DNA of 64,000 bases. Source: Ectopseudomonas chengduensis. Lineage in GTDB: Bacteria > Pseudomonadota > Gammaproteobacteria > Pseudomonadales > Pseudomonadaceae. The notes beneath the pieces are model-generated. The model did no database searches, was not told the origin of the DNA, and saw only the letters and a program-made list of their open reading frames with translations. The stretch lies in the NCBI RefSeq assembly GCF_900102635.1, contig NZ_FMZQ01000005.1:124001-188000 (forward strand), written 5' to 3'. A program made the translations under genes and the position numbers. Below, piece by piece: positions 52,918-61,704 of this stretch. Positions within the stretch are counted from its first letter, which is position 1, and each line of letters opens with the position of its first letter.

Positions 52918-53367
52918 ATGAGCCTGAGCCGCGCAAAGCGTCTGCAGCCGGTCGTCGAGATGGCAGAAAAGGCCGAGCGCGAGGCCGCGCGCCAGCTCGG
53001 GCATTGCCAAGGGCTGGTGGGGCAGGCTGAGGCCAAGCTGGGCGAGCTGGAGCGTTTTCGTGGCGACTACCAGCAGCAGTGGATCAGCGAGGGCAGCAAG
53101 GGCGTTTCCGGCCAGTGGCTGATGAACTACCAGCGCTTTCTGGCGCAACTGGAGACGGCGGTCGGCCAACAGCAGCAAAGTCTGGAGTGGCATCGCGCCA
53201 ATCTTGAAAAGGTGCGCGCTGTTTGGCAGCAACGCTATGCGCGTCTCGAGGGGCTGCGCAAACTGGTCCAGCGCTACATTGACGAAGCCCGATTGGCCGA
53301 GGACAAGCGCGAACAGAAACTGCTCGACGAGCTGGCGCAACGCCTGATCGACCGTGGTGAACCCTGA
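52918..53367 (+). CDS. fliJ: FliJ, export chaperone-escort protein
   Basis: 149-aa coiled-coil protein, the central stalk of the FliI ring. Sequence features: RAKRLQPVVEMAEKAEREAARQLG, then a long antiparallel coiled coil up to LVQRYIDEARLAEDKREQKLLDEL. ATG 52918 is the first residue of the conserved protein; the upstream in-frame start at 52894 would be encoded by the palindrome. Confidence 0.93.
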   Translation: MSLSRAKRLQPVVEMAEKAEREAARQLGHCQGLVGQAEAKLGELERFRGDYQQQWISEGSKGVSGQWLMNYQRFLAQLETAVGQQQQSLEWHRANLEKVRAVWQQRYARLEGLRKLVQRYIDEARLAEDKREQKLLDELAQRLIDRGEP

Positions 53368-53452
53368 ATAGTGGTTGTTTCGTCGCCGACCAGATGCTAC
53401 ACCTTCAAGCGTGAATTGCCCTATCTGGCAAAGTCTCGACAAAGGAGTAGAC

Positions 53453-53758
53453 ATGGCCATTACCTCGCAGCCCTCGGCCGACGGGCAAGAGCTGACCATT
53501 GTGATTCGAGGACGCTTCGACTTCGCCTCCCACCAGGAATTTCGTGACGCCTACGAGCGCGTCAACCTGACGCCCAAGCGTTATCAGGTCGACCTGCGTG
53601 ACACCAGCTATCTGGATAGTTCGGCACTGGGCATGCTGTTGTTGTTGCGTGACCATGCTGGCGGCGATTCGGCGCAGATCAGCCTGCTCAACTGCAGCAG
53701 TGACGTGCGCAAGATCCTCGCCATCTCCAACTTCGAGCAGTTGTTCAAGATCAGCTGA
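53453..53758 (+). CDS. hsbA: STAS-domain anti-anti-sigma factor, HsbA-like
   Basis: 101-aa single STAS domain. The phosphoacceptor serine is in DTSYLDSSALGMLLLL. In P. aeruginosa HsbA is phosphorylated or dephosphorylated by HsbR and binds FlgM or the cyclase HsbD, linking the HptB pathway to motility and biofilm. AAAGGAG lies upstream of ATG 53453. It is followed two bases later by the HsbR-like gene. The symbol is by domain composition and neighbours; orthology to PA3347 is from memory. Confidence 0.85.
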   Translation: MAITSQPSADGQELTIVIRGRFDFASHQEFRDAYERVNLTPKRYQVDLRDTSYLDSSALGMLLLLRDHAGGDSAQISLLNCSSDVRKILAISNFEQLFKIS

Positions 53759-53760
53759 GC

Positions 53761-55449
53761 ATGCCTGAGCGACTTGCCATTCTGATTGCCGAGGACAACG
53801 CGGCCGACCGCATGCTGTTGTCCACCATCGTCAGTCGTCAGGGCCACCGCGTATTGACCGCCAGCAATGGCCTGGAGGCGGTCGCTCTGTTCGAGCAGGA
53901 GCGTCCGCACCTGGTGCTGATGGATGCGCTGATGCCGGTGATGGATGGCTTCGAGGCGGCGCGGCGGATCAAGGATCAGGCCGGCGAGGCGCTGGTGCCG
54001 ATCATCTTCCTCACTTCGCTGACCGAGGGTGAGGCGCTGGTACGCTGTCTCGAGGCCGGTGGCGACGACTTTCTCGCCAAGCCCTACAACCGGGTGATAC
54101 TCGAGGCGAAGATCGGTGCAATGGATCGTTTGCGCCGCCTGCATGACACCGTACTGCAACAGCGCGACCTGATCGCCCGGCACAACGAGCATCTGCTGCG
54201 TGAGCAGCGCGTTGCCAAGGCCGTATTCGACAAGGTGGCGCATTCCGGCTGCCTGGATGCACCGAACATCAGTTACATGCAGTCGCCCTTCGCCCTGTTC
54301 AATGGCGACCTGCTACTGGCGGCCTACAAGCCGTCCGGTGGTATGCATGTGATGCTGGGGGACTTCACCGGTCATGGTTTGCCGGCGGCTATTGGCGCGA
54401 TGCCGCTGGCCGAGGTGTTTTATGGCATGACCGCCAAGGGGCATGCGCTGGCTGAGATCCTCCGCGAGATCAATGCCAAGCTCAAGCGTATCCTGCCGGT
54501 GGGGGTTTTCTGCTGCGCCACCTTGCTCAATATCAGCAGCAAGCGCGGTTTGCTCGAGGTGTGGAACGGCGGGCTGCCCGATGGCTACCTGCTGCATGCC
54601 GATGGCCGCCCACAGCAGCCGCTGGTGTCCCGTCATCTGCCATTGGGGATTCTCGAGCAGGCAGCCTTCAGTGATCGTTGCGAGGTCTATCCACTGGCGC
54701 CGGGGGATCGCATCTTTCTGCTCAGCGACGGCGTACTCGAGGCCAGCGACCGGCATGGTCAGTTGTTCGGTGAGGCGCGCCTGCTCGAGTTGCTGCAAGC
54801 CAATCGGCAGCCGCAGGCATTGTTCGATGAGATCCAGCAGGCACTACTGGCCTTTCGAGGCGAGCAGCAAGACGACGTCAGCATGGTTCAGGTCGGGCTT
54901 GCCGACGATGAGGAGCGTCCCCGCCCGCTGGCCTTTGCCGACAGTGGGCAGGTCAGTGTGATGGACTGGTCAGCCAGCTTTGAGTTTCGTGCGCTGAGTC
55001 TGCGTCACTTCAATCCGCTGCCGTTTCTGTTGCAGCTGCTGCTCGATGTCAGGGCGCTGCGCCCGCGTGGCGGCGAGCTGTATACCGTGCTGGCCGAGCT
55101 CTATTCCAATGCCCTGGAGCATGGGGTGATGAACCTGGATTCCTCGCTCAAGCGCGATGCCAGGGGCTTTGCCGAGTACTACCGGGAGCGGCATCTGCGC
55201 CTGGCCTCACTGGATGAGGGGTATGTGCGCTTTCACCTGCAGATGCTGCCGCAGGAGCAGGGCGGCCGCCTGATCGTACAGGTGGAGGATAGCGGGCCAG
55301 GTTTCGACCCGGCTGGCCTCCCCAGTGCGGCCGACGATGCTCTGTGTGGGCGAGGGCTGGCACTGGTGCGTGAGCTCAGCGATGGCCTCGAGCTTTACCC
55401 TGACGGCCGTGGCGTTCGCGTGGAGTTTTGCTGGCTCACTGAGGCATAA
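53761..55449 (+). CDS. hsbR: Response regulator with PP2C phosphatase and ATPase domains, HsbR-like
   Basis: 562-aa protein. Receiver domain residues 1-125 (ILIAEDNAADRML, phosphoacceptor in VLMDALMPVMDG, Lys in DDFLAKPYN). Linker coil about 125-175. SpoIIE-type PP2C phosphatase domain about 190-380 (VMLGDFTGHGLPAA with the metal-binding Asp, FLLSDGVLEA, QDDVSMV). C-terminal HATPase_c kinase-like domain about 415-560 (LAELYSNALEHGVM, VEDSGPGFDP). This allows both phosphorylation and dephosphorylation of the STAS partner upstream. The adjacent Hpt protein is the expected phosphodonor. Confidence 0.9.
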   Translation: MPERLAILIAEDNAADRMLLSTIVSRQGHRVLTASNGLEAVALFEQERPHLVLMDALMPVMDGFEAARRIKDQAGEALVPIIFLTSLTEGEALVRCLEAGGDDFLAKPYNRVILEAKIGAMDRLRRLHDTVLQQRDLIARHNEHLLREQRVAKAVFDKVAHSGCLDAPNISYMQSPFALFNGDLLLAAYKPSGGMHVMLGDFTGHGLPAAIGAMPLAEVFYGMTAKGHALAEILREINAKLKRILPVGVFCCATLLNISSKRGLLEVWNGGLPDGYLLHADGRPQQPLVSRHLPLGILEQAAFSDRCEVYPLAPGDRIFLLSDGVLEASDRHGQLFGEARLLELLQANRQPQALFDEIQQALLAFRGEQQDDVSMVQVGLADDEERPRPLAFADSGQVSVMDWSASFEFRALSLRHFNPLPFLLQLLLDVRALRPRGGELYTVLAELYSNALEHGVMNLDSSLKRDARGFAEYYRERHLRLASLDEGYVRFHLQMLPQEQGGRLIVQVEDSGPGFDPAGLPSAADDALCGRGLALVRELSDGLELYPDGRGVRVEFCWLTEA

Positions 55450-55479
55450 TCGGCCTCTTGATGTTCAGGGAGTGACCCG

Positions 55480-55833
55480 GTGTCCGATATCCATCTCGAC
55501 GATGCTGTGCTGGCTGCCTTGCAGGATGTCATGGAAGACGAATACCCGACATTGCTCGATACCTTCGTCGTTGACTCCGAAGAGCGTTTGCGTATGTTGC
55601 ATCAGGCGCTGGACGAGGGTAACGCACAGGAGCTGCGCCTGGCTGCGCACAGCTTCAAGGGCAGTTGCAGCAACATGGGTGCGGTATTGTTGGCCGGCCT
55701 GTGCAAGGAGCTGGAGGATGCAGGTCGGCGCGAGGCGCTGGAACTGGCTCCGGCCCTGATCGAGCAGATCGAACGTGAGTTCGCCATCGTCCGCATCCTG
55801 TTCAAATCCGAGCGTCAGCGCTATCGCGTCTGA
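55480..55833 (+). CDS. hptB: Hpt phosphotransfer protein, HptB-like
   Basis: 117-aa histidine phosphotransfer domain with the His in AAHSFKGSCSNMGA. The start is GTG 55480, with GGGAGTG upstream. In P. aeruginosa HptB receives phosphate from several hybrid kinases (PA1611, RetS-linked) and passes it to HsbR. Here it is third in the set hsbA-hsbR-hptB. Name inferred from the trio. Confidence 0.85.
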   Translation: MSDIHLDDAVLAALQDVMEDEYPTLLDTFVVDSEERLRMLHQALDEGNAQELRLAAHSFKGSCSNMGAVLLAGLCKELEDAGRREALELAPALIEQIEREFAIVRILFKSERQRYRV

Positions 55834-55901
55834 GGCCTTTGCCGAAGTTGGCCCGTCCCTTGCTCTGATCCCGTCACGATTCAATCAGACGGAGAGCGTC
55901 C

Positions 55902-57128
55902 ATGTCCGCGTTGCCCGATTTACGCCTGCAGGCCACGCCTGAGGTGAAGAGTAAAGCGAAGCAGCCGGCCAAAGCGCCGGAACCCAGGAATAACGGTGCT
56001 TCCAGCTTTGCCGAGGTCTATGCAAGGGAGCGTCAGGCCAAGCCTGGCGAGGGTGCTGGCAGCACTGATAAAACCAGCCCGGAGCAGAGCGCTGATACCG
56101 CCAGGGAAGAAACCGAGGCTGCCCCGGCTGCCGCCGAGCAGCCTGTGGTTGCCGCGCCCGGCAACTCCTTGCCGGCCCAGGAAGGGGGGGAAGAAGAGCT
56201 CGATCCACTTCTGGCGATGGCGCTGGGTGGTATTCAGGTTCCGCTGGAGGAGGCTCCGTTAGCCGAAGTGGCGTCGGATGTGCCGGCTTTGATCATTAGC
56301 GGCGCCGCCCCGGCTGCCGCCGAGCAGGGCGAGCCTGTGCTGGAAAATGATGCGCTCGACCCACTGGCGCTGCTCAAGCAGTCGATGGAGGAGGCAGGCA
56401 AGGCCCAGGCACCACAGGATGCAGCGGCCAAAAGTACCCGAGTGGCGACCAGTACGGATTTCGCCGCCGCCATGGCAGCCATGGGCAAGGGCGAGCCGCT
56501 TGCTGAGAGCAGCGAGGAGTCGATGCTTGAGCTGCCGCTGGAAAGCCTGACCAAGGAAGCATTGGAAAGCCTCAAGGACAGCGTGCAGCCCAATCGCCCG
56601 GATCAGTTCGTCAGCAAGCTCAATGCGCTGACGCAGGCGCTCAACCATCAGGCTGGCGCCGCGCAACGCCTGCCACTGGTACCCGGTCAGCCGGTCGCCA
56701 TGCAACAGGGCGGCTGGAGCGAGGCGGTGGTGGATCGTGTCATGTGGCTTTCCAGTCAGAACCTCAAGTCGGCTGAGATTCAGCTGGACCCTGCCGATCT
56801 TGGGCGTCTCGAAGTGCGGGTGAATCTGTCTCAGGATCAGGCCCAGGTGACGTTTGCCAGCCCCAATGCCGGGGTGCGTGATGCGCTGGAAGGTCAGATG
56901 CATCGCCTGCGTGAGCTGTTCGCCCAGCAGGGTATGAACCTGGCTGACGCCAATGTTTCCGATCAGTCGCTCAATCGCGGCTGGCAAGGACAGGGCGAGG
57001 GTGGGCGTGGCAGTGTGGCTGGACGCGATGAGCGACTGGGCAGTGAGGAATTGCTCACGGGTGTTCAGCAGGAGGTGCATGGCGAGCGCCTGGTTGCCGG
57101 TCGTGGGCTGGTTGACTATTACGCCTGA
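55902..57128 (+). CDS. fliK: FliK, hook-length control protein
   Basis: 408-aa molecular ruler. The N-terminal 220 residues are low complexity, rich in Ala, Glu and Pro, as expected for the flexible ruler. The conserved C-terminal export-switch domain is about residues 265-370 (WSEAVVDRVMWLSSQNLKSAEIQLDPADLGRLEVRVNL, then ALEGQMHRLRELFAQQGMNLADANVSD). The carboxy tail is Gly/Arg-rich and variable. It switches FlhB specificity from hook to filament. Confidence 0.94.
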   Translation: MSALPDLRLQATPEVKSKAKQPAKAPEPRNNGASSFAEVYARERQAKPGEGAGSTDKTSPEQSADTAREETEAAPAAAEQPVVAAPGNSLPAQEGGEEELDPLLAMALGGIQVPLEEAPLAEVASDVPALIISGAAPAAAEQGEPVLENDALDPLALLKQSMEEAGKAQAPQDAAAKSTRVATSTDFAAAMAAMGKGEPLAESSEESMLELPLESLTKEALESLKDSVQPNRPDQFVSKLNALTQALNHQAGAAQRLPLVPGQPVAMQQGGWSEAVVDRVMWLSSQNLKSAEIQLDPADLGRLEVRVNLSQDQAQVTFASPNAGVRDALEGQMHRLRELFAQQGMNLADANVSDQSLNRGWQGQGEGGRGSVAGRDERLGSEELLTGVQQEVHGERLVAGRGLVDYYA

Positions 57129-57198
57129 GTGGCACGCGCACCGGATGGCGTTACACAGCATGGCCCGACGATGGGCGTTGCTCCGCTAGACTTGCATT

Positions 57199-57227
57199 CG
57201 CCCGGGTCATCGAAAGGTGCCCGGGCG
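57199..57227 (+). terminator. Hairpin after fliK, possible terminator
   Basis: Perfect stem CGCCCGGG/CCCGGGCG with a 13-base loop. The tail CATGTATTTT is only partly T-rich. Confidence 0.5.
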
Positions 57228-57302
57228 CATGTATTTTGGGTGACAGCAAGGGCGCGGCGCTGTTAAATCCGCAGCCCGGAGTTAGACAAATCAGCTCATC
57301 TG

Positions 57303-57319
57303 CTGGCATAACACTTGCT
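57303..57319 (+). promoter_or_regulatory. Candidate sigma-54 promoter of fliL operon
   Basis: CTGGCATAACACTTGCT: GG and GC at exact spacing, CAT in place of CAC; about 50 bases before the fliL ATG. Confidence 0.72.
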
Positions 57320-57368
57320 CCTAACCCTTTGAATGCGGAATGAACTCCGATAGTGACGGATTATTGGC

Positions 57369-57890
57369 ATGGCTAAGAAAGAAGCGGCATCGGCTGGCGA
57401 TGGGCAACCCGCCGGCAAGAGCAAGCTCAAACTGATCATCCTCATCGTGCTGGGGTTGCTGCTGGCCGTCGGTCTTTCCGTGGGCGGTACCTGGTTCATC
57501 CTCAGCAAGGGTGACAAGAGCGAGGAGGCCAAGCCGGCAGAAGCGGCCGCGCCAGCGGCTCCGGTACAACAGCCAGCTATTTATCAGGACTTGATGCCGG
57601 CCTTCGTGGTCAATTTCAATTATCAGAATCGCACCCGCTACCTGCAGGTGAGCATGGCCCTGATGAGTCGCGATGCCGCAGGGATGGAGAAGCTCAAGGT
57701 ACACATGCCGGTACTGCGTAATCGCCTGGTGATGCTGCTCTCCGGTCAGGACTTCGCCGTGCTGCAAACACCGCTGGGCAAGGAAATGCTGTTGCAGCAG
57801 GCGCTGGCCAGCGTGCAGGAGCTGGCGCAGAAGGAAACCGGCAGCACTGTGGTCGAGCAGGTGCTGTTCACCAATTTCGTGTTGCAGTAG
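57369..57890 (+). CDS. fliL: FliL, basal-body-associated membrane protein
   Basis: 173-aa single-pass protein supporting stator function. Basic N-terminus, membrane helix about residues 22-44 (LIILIVLGLLLAVGLSVGGTWF), Ala/Pro-rich linker, and a periplasmic FliL domain (AFVVNFNYQNRTRYLQVSMALMSRD, VRNRLVMLLSGQ-like RNRLVMLLSGQDF). First gene of fliLMNOPQR-flhB. Confidence 0.95.
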   Translation: MAKKEAASAGDGQPAGKSKLKLIILIVLGLLLAVGLSVGGTWFILSKGDKSEEAKPAEAAAPAAPVQQPAIYQDLMPAFVVNFNYQNRTRYLQVSMALMSRDAAGMEKLKVHMPVLRNRLVMLLSGQDFAVLQTPLGKEMLLQQALASVQELAQKETGSTVVEQVLFTNFVLQ

Positions 57891-57902
57891 CGGGAGCCGA
57901 AG

Positions 57903-58874
57903 ATGGCCGTGCAAGACCTGCTTTCCCAGGACGAGATCGATGCGCTGTTGCATGGCGTCGATGACGGCCTGGTGGAAACCGAGGACGCTGCCGAGCCGGG
58001 TAGCGTCAAGCAATATGACCTGACCAGTCAGGATCGCATCGTCCGTGGGCGCATGCCGACGCTGGAGATGATCAACGAGCGCTTTGCCCGTTATACCCGC
58101 ATCAGCATGTTCAACCTGCTGCGCCGCTCGGCCGACGTCGCCGTCGGTGGTGTGCAGGTGATGAAGTTCGGCGAATACGTGCATTCGCTGTACGTGCCTA
58201 CCAGTCTCAACCTGGTGAAGATGAAGCCGTTGCGCGGCACCGGTCTGTTCATCCTCGATGCCAAGTTGGTATTCAAGCTGGTCGACAATTTCTTTGGCGG
58301 TGACGGCCGTCACGCCAAGATCGAGGGGCGCGAGTTCACCCCCACCGAACTGCGCGTGGTGCGCATGGTGCTCGACCAGGCGTTCGTCGACCTGCGTGAG
58401 GCCTGGCACGCGGTGATGGATATCAACTTCGAGTACGTCAACTCCGAGGTCAACCCGGCGCTGGCCAATATCGTCAGCCCGAGCGAGGTGGTGGTCGTGT
58501 CGACCTTCCATATCGAACTCGACGGCGGTGGTGGTGACCTGCATATCACCATGCCGTACTCGATGATCGAACCGATCCGCGAGATGCTCGATGCCGGCTT
58601 TCAGTCCGATGTCGACGATCAGGACGAGCGCTGGATCAAGGCGCTGCGTGAGGACATCCTCGATGTCAGCGTGCCGCTCGCGGCCACGGTCGCGCGCCGC
58701 CAGTTGAAGTTGCGCGACATCCTGCACATGCAGCCGGGCGATGTGATTCCGGTGGAATTGCCGGAGCATGTGGTCATGCGTGCTAATGGCGTACCGACTT
58801 TCAAGGTCAAACTAGGCGCACACAAGGGCAATCTGGCCCTGCAGGTGCTGGAACCAATCGAACGCCAGCGCTGA
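57903..58874 (+). CDS. fliM: FliM, motor switch protein
   Basis: 323-aa C-ring protein. The N-terminal CheY-P-binding peptide is LLSQDEIDALLHGVDDG. The CheC-like middle domain has DRIVRGRMPTLEMINERFARYTRISMFNLLRRSADV and the FliG-contacting FFGGDGRHAKIEGREFTPTE. The C-terminal SpoA domain has LKLRDILHMQPGDVIPVELPE. Normal length. Confidence 0.97.
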   Translation: MAVQDLLSQDEIDALLHGVDDGLVETEDAAEPGSVKQYDLTSQDRIVRGRMPTLEMINERFARYTRISMFNLLRRSADVAVGGVQVMKFGEYVHSLYVPTSLNLVKMKPLRGTGLFILDAKLVFKLVDNFFGGDGRHAKIEGREFTPTELRVVRMVLDQAFVDLREAWHAVMDINFEYVNSEVNPALANIVSPSEVVVVSTFHIELDGGGGDLHITMPYSMIEPIREMLDAGFQSDVDDQDERWIKALREDILDVSVPLAATVARRQLKLRDILHMQPGDVIPVELPEHVVMRANGVPTFKVKLGAHKGNLALQVLEPIERQR

Positions 58875-58944
58875 AGTGCTGGTCATGCTTCAGGGCCGCT
58901 AGGCCCGATGTGAGCGAATAGCTGAAGCCAGGCGAGGAAAAACG

Positions 58945-59418
58945 ATGGCAGACGAAGAAAATACCTCTCCCGAGGAACAGGCTCTGGCCGATGAGTGGGC
59001 GGCAGCGCTGGCCGAGGCGGGCGATGCCGGGCAGGACGACATCGATGCGATGCTGGCTGCGCAGGAGACTCCTGCGCCTGCGGCACCGGCCGCTCCGCGT
59101 GCGCCGATGGAAGAGTTCGGCAGTGCGCCGCCAAGCAACCTGCCGGCCAATCTCGATGGGCCGAACCTGGATGTGATTCTCGACATTCCGGTGTCCATTT
59201 CCATGGAGGTCGGCAACACCGATATCACCATCCGCAACCTGCTGCAGCTCAACCAGGGCTCGGTGATCGAGTTGGATCGCCTGGCTGGTGAACCGCTCGA
59301 TGTGCTGGTCAACGGCACCCTGATCGCTCACGGTGAGGTGGTGGTGGTCAACGAGAAGTTCGGCATCCGCCTGACGGATGTGATCAGCCCCAGCGAACGT
59401 ATCAAGAAGCTGCGCTGA
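58945..59418 (+). CDS. fliN: FliN, motor switch protein
   Basis: 157-aa C-ring protein. The acidic and Ala/Pro-rich N-terminal half (to about residue 70) is followed by the SpoA domain: LDVILDIPVSISMEVGNTDITIRNLLQLNQGSVIELDRLAGEPLDVLVNGTLIAHGEVVVVNEKFGIRLTDVI. GAGG precedes the ATG. Confidence 0.97.
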   Translation: MADEENTSPEEQALADEWAAALAEAGDAGQDDIDAMLAAQETPAPAAPAAPRAPMEEFGSAPPSNLPANLDGPNLDVILDIPVSISMEVGNTDITIRNLLQLNQGSVIELDRLAGEPLDVLVNGTLIAHGEVVVVNEKFGIRLTDVISPSERIKKLR

Positions 59419-59420
59419 TT

Positions 59421-59852
59421 ATGACCCGACTTTTAGCGTTGTTGCTTGCGCTGCCCGGGCTTGCGCTGGCAGCAGAGCCTGCGGACAAGGTCGCCACGCC
59501 CATGGCCGGCAGCGATGTGGCCGGCCAGCTGGGGCAGTTGCTGCTGGGGTTACTGCTGGTCATCGGCCTTATCTTCGTTCTGGCCTGGCTGTTGCGCCGC
59601 GTGCAGCAACTGGCGCCACGCAGCGGGCAGGTGATCAAGCTGTTGGCCACGCAACCGCTGGGGCCGCGTGATCGCCTGGTGCTGGTGCAGGTGGGCAACG
59701 AGCAGATTCTGCTGGGATTGTCTGCCGGGCGTATCGCACCTCTGCATGTGCTCAAGGAGCCCGTGCACCTGGCCGATGCCGAGCCCGCTACGCCGGAGTT
59801 TGCCCAGCGCCTGATGGAGCTGCTGGGCAAGGATCAGAAGGACAAATCCTGA
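59421..59852 (+). CDS. fliO: FliO, export gate assembly protein
   Basis: 143-aa inner-membrane protein helping FliP oligomerise. Signal-like N-terminus ([14 protein letters not shown]), a second membrane helix about residues 38-62 ([24 protein letters not shown]), and the conserved cytosolic [30 protein letters not shown]. It shares a base with the fliP start region (TGATG). Confidence 0.94.
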   Translation: MTRLLALLLALPGLALAAEPADKVATPMAGSDVAGQLGQLLLGLLLVIGLIFVLAWLLRRVQQLAPRSGQVIKLLATQPLGPRDRLVLVQVGNEQILLGLSAGRIAPLHVLKEPVHLADAEPATPEFAQRLMELLGKDQKDKS

Positions 59853-60637
59853 TGTTGCGTTTGTTGCTGGTAGTGCTGCTGAGCCTGGCTGCTTCACTGG
59901 CGTTCGCCGAAGATCCGCCGAGTGCCAGTTCGCTGATTCAGCAGGGCAGCAACCCATTGTCGATCCCGGCCATTACCCTGTCGACGGATGCCGAGGGGCA
60001 GCAGGAGTATTCGGTCAGCCTGCAGATTTTGCTGATCATGACGGCGCTGAGTTTCATACCGGCGTTCGTCATGCTGATGACCAGCTTCACCCGCATCATC
60101 ATCGTCTTTTCCATCCTGCGTCAGGCCCTGGGTCTGCAGCAGACCCCCTCGAACCAGATTCTCGTTGGCTTGGCGCTGTTTCTGACGATGTTCATCATGG
60201 CGCCGATCTTCGACCGGATTAACACCGATGCCCTGCAGCCCTACCTGAACGAGGAAATCATCGCTCAAGAAGCGCTGAGCCGGGCAGAGGTGCCGATTCG
60301 CGACTTCATGCTGGCGCAGACCCGTGAGAGCGACCTGGCCCTGTTCGTGCGGCTGTCCAAACGCACCGACCTGGCCAGCGTGGAGGACGTGCCGCTGACC
60401 ATTCTGGTGCCGGCCTTCGTCACCTCCGAGCTGAAGACCGCGTTCCAGATCGGCTTCATGATCTTCATCCCGTTTTTGATCATCGACATGGTGGTCGCCA
60501 GTATCCTCATGGCGATGGGCATGATGATGCTCTCGCCACTGATCATCTCTTTGCCGTTCAAGATCATGCTGTTCGTCCTGGTCGATGGTTGGGCGCTGAT
60601 CATGGGCACACTGGCCGCCAGTTTCGGCACCTTATAG
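59852..60637 (+). CDS. fliP: FliP, export gate protein
   Basis: 261-aa core export-channel protein. Cleavable signal ([19 protein letters not shown]), then the FliP family pattern [38 protein letters not shown] and the C-terminal helices ([40 protein letters not shown]). ATG overlaps the fliO stop. Confidence 0.97.
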   Translation: MLRLLLVVLLSLAASLAFAEDPPSASSLIQQGSNPLSIPAITLSTDAEGQQEYSVSLQILLIMTALSFIPAFVMLMTSFTRIIIVFSILRQALGLQQTPSNQILVGLALFLTMFIMAPIFDRINTDALQPYLNEEIIAQEALSRAEVPIRDFMLAQTRESDLALFVRLSKRTDLASVEDVPLTILVPAFVTSELKTAFQIGFMIFIPFLIIDMVVASILMAMGMMMLSPLIISLPFKIMLFVLVDGWALIMGTLAASFGTL

Positions 60638-60648
60638 CGAGGCTGATG

Positions 60649-60918
60649 ATGACTCCCGAGGTTGCGGTTGATCTGTTTCGTGAAGCGCTCTGGCTGATCG
60701 TGCTGATCGTCGGTCTGGCCGTGGTGCCGAGTCTGGTGGTGGGGTTGATCGTGGCCATGTTCCAGGCGGCCACGCAAATCAACGAACAGACGCTGAGCTT
60801 CCTGCCGCGCCTGATCGTGATGCTGGTTACCCTGATCTGGGCCGGCCCCTGGCTGGTCAGTCAGCTGATGGAGTACACCCAGACGCTGATCCAGAACATT
60901 CCCTACCTGATCGGCTGA
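60649..60918 (+). CDS. fliQ: FliQ, export gate protein
   Basis: 89-aa two-helix gate subunit. I use ATG 60649 (MTPEVAVDLFREALW), as in P. aeruginosa; the adjacent ATG 60646 would add one Met. Conserved VVGLIVAMFQAATQINEQTLSFLPR. Confidence 0.96.
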   Translation: MTPEVAVDLFREALWLIVLIVGLAVVPSLVVGLIVAMFQAATQINEQTLSFLPRLIVMLVTLIWAGPWLVSQLMEYTQTLIQNIPYLIG

Positions 60919-60925
60919 GGGTGCC

Positions 60926-61702
60926 ATGTTGGAGTTGAGCGATGCGCAGATCAGCAGCTGGGTGGGCCAGTTTCTGCTGCCGTTGTTCCGCATCGCCGCG
61001 ATGTTGATGGTCATGCCGATCATCGGCACCCAACTGGTTCCGACCCGTGTGCGCCTGTATCTGGCGCTGGCCATCACCATCGTGCTGGTGCCGGTATTGC
61101 CGCCGATGCCGCAGGTTGATGCGCTGAACTTGCGCAGCCTGTTGCTGATACTTGAACAGGTGCTGATCGGCGCCATGTTCGGCTTCATCCTGCAGTTGTT
61201 CTTCCACCTGTTTGCCGTGGCCGGGCAGATTATCGCCATGCAGATGGGCCTGGGCTTCGCCTCCATGGTGGACCCGACCAATGGCGTGTCGGTGCCGGTG
61301 CTTGGCCAGTTCATGCTGATGCTGGTGACCCTGCTGTTTCTGGCGATCAACGGTCATCTGGTGGCGTTGGAGATTCTGGCGGAGAGTTTCGTCACCTTGC
61401 CTTACGGCCAGGGTTTCATGGTCAACCATTACTGGACACTGGCGGGCAAGCTGAGTTGGGTGATCGGCGCGGGCCTGCTGTTGACCTTGCCGGCAGTGAC
61501 TGCGTTGCTGGTGATCAACCTGGCATTTGGCGTGATGACGCGCGCAGCGCCACAGCTCAATATCTTTTCCATCGGTTTCCCGTTGACGCTGGCCCTGGGC
61601 CTGGTGATCTACTGGATCAGCCTTTCCGATTTCGGCAGCCTGTTCCAGGCGCTGGCCAGCGATGCTTTGCAGCAGCTGGGTGAATTCGCTCTGGTGAGGT
61701 AG
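60926..61702 (+). CDS. fliR: FliR, export gate protein
   Basis: 258-aa membrane protein completing the FliPQR channel. Pattern: LPLFRIAAMLMVMPIIGTQLVPTRVRLYLALAI, then AMQMGLGFASMVDPTNGVSVPVLGQF, then LLVINLAFGVMTRAAPQLNIFSIGFP. Two bases before flhB. Confidence 0.96.
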   Translation: MLELSDAQISSWVGQFLLPLFRIAAMLMVMPIIGTQLVPTRVRLYLALAITIVLVPVLPPMPQVDALNLRSLLLILEQVLIGAMFGFILQLFFHLFAVAGQIIAMQMGLGFASMVDPTNGVSVPVLGQFMLMLVTLLFLAINGHLVALEILAESFVTLPYGQGFMVNHYWTLAGKLSWVIGAGLLLTLPAVTALLVINLAFGVMTRAAPQLNIFSIGFPLTLALGLVIYWISLSDFGSLFQALASDALQQLGEFALVR

Positions 61703-61704
61703 CC

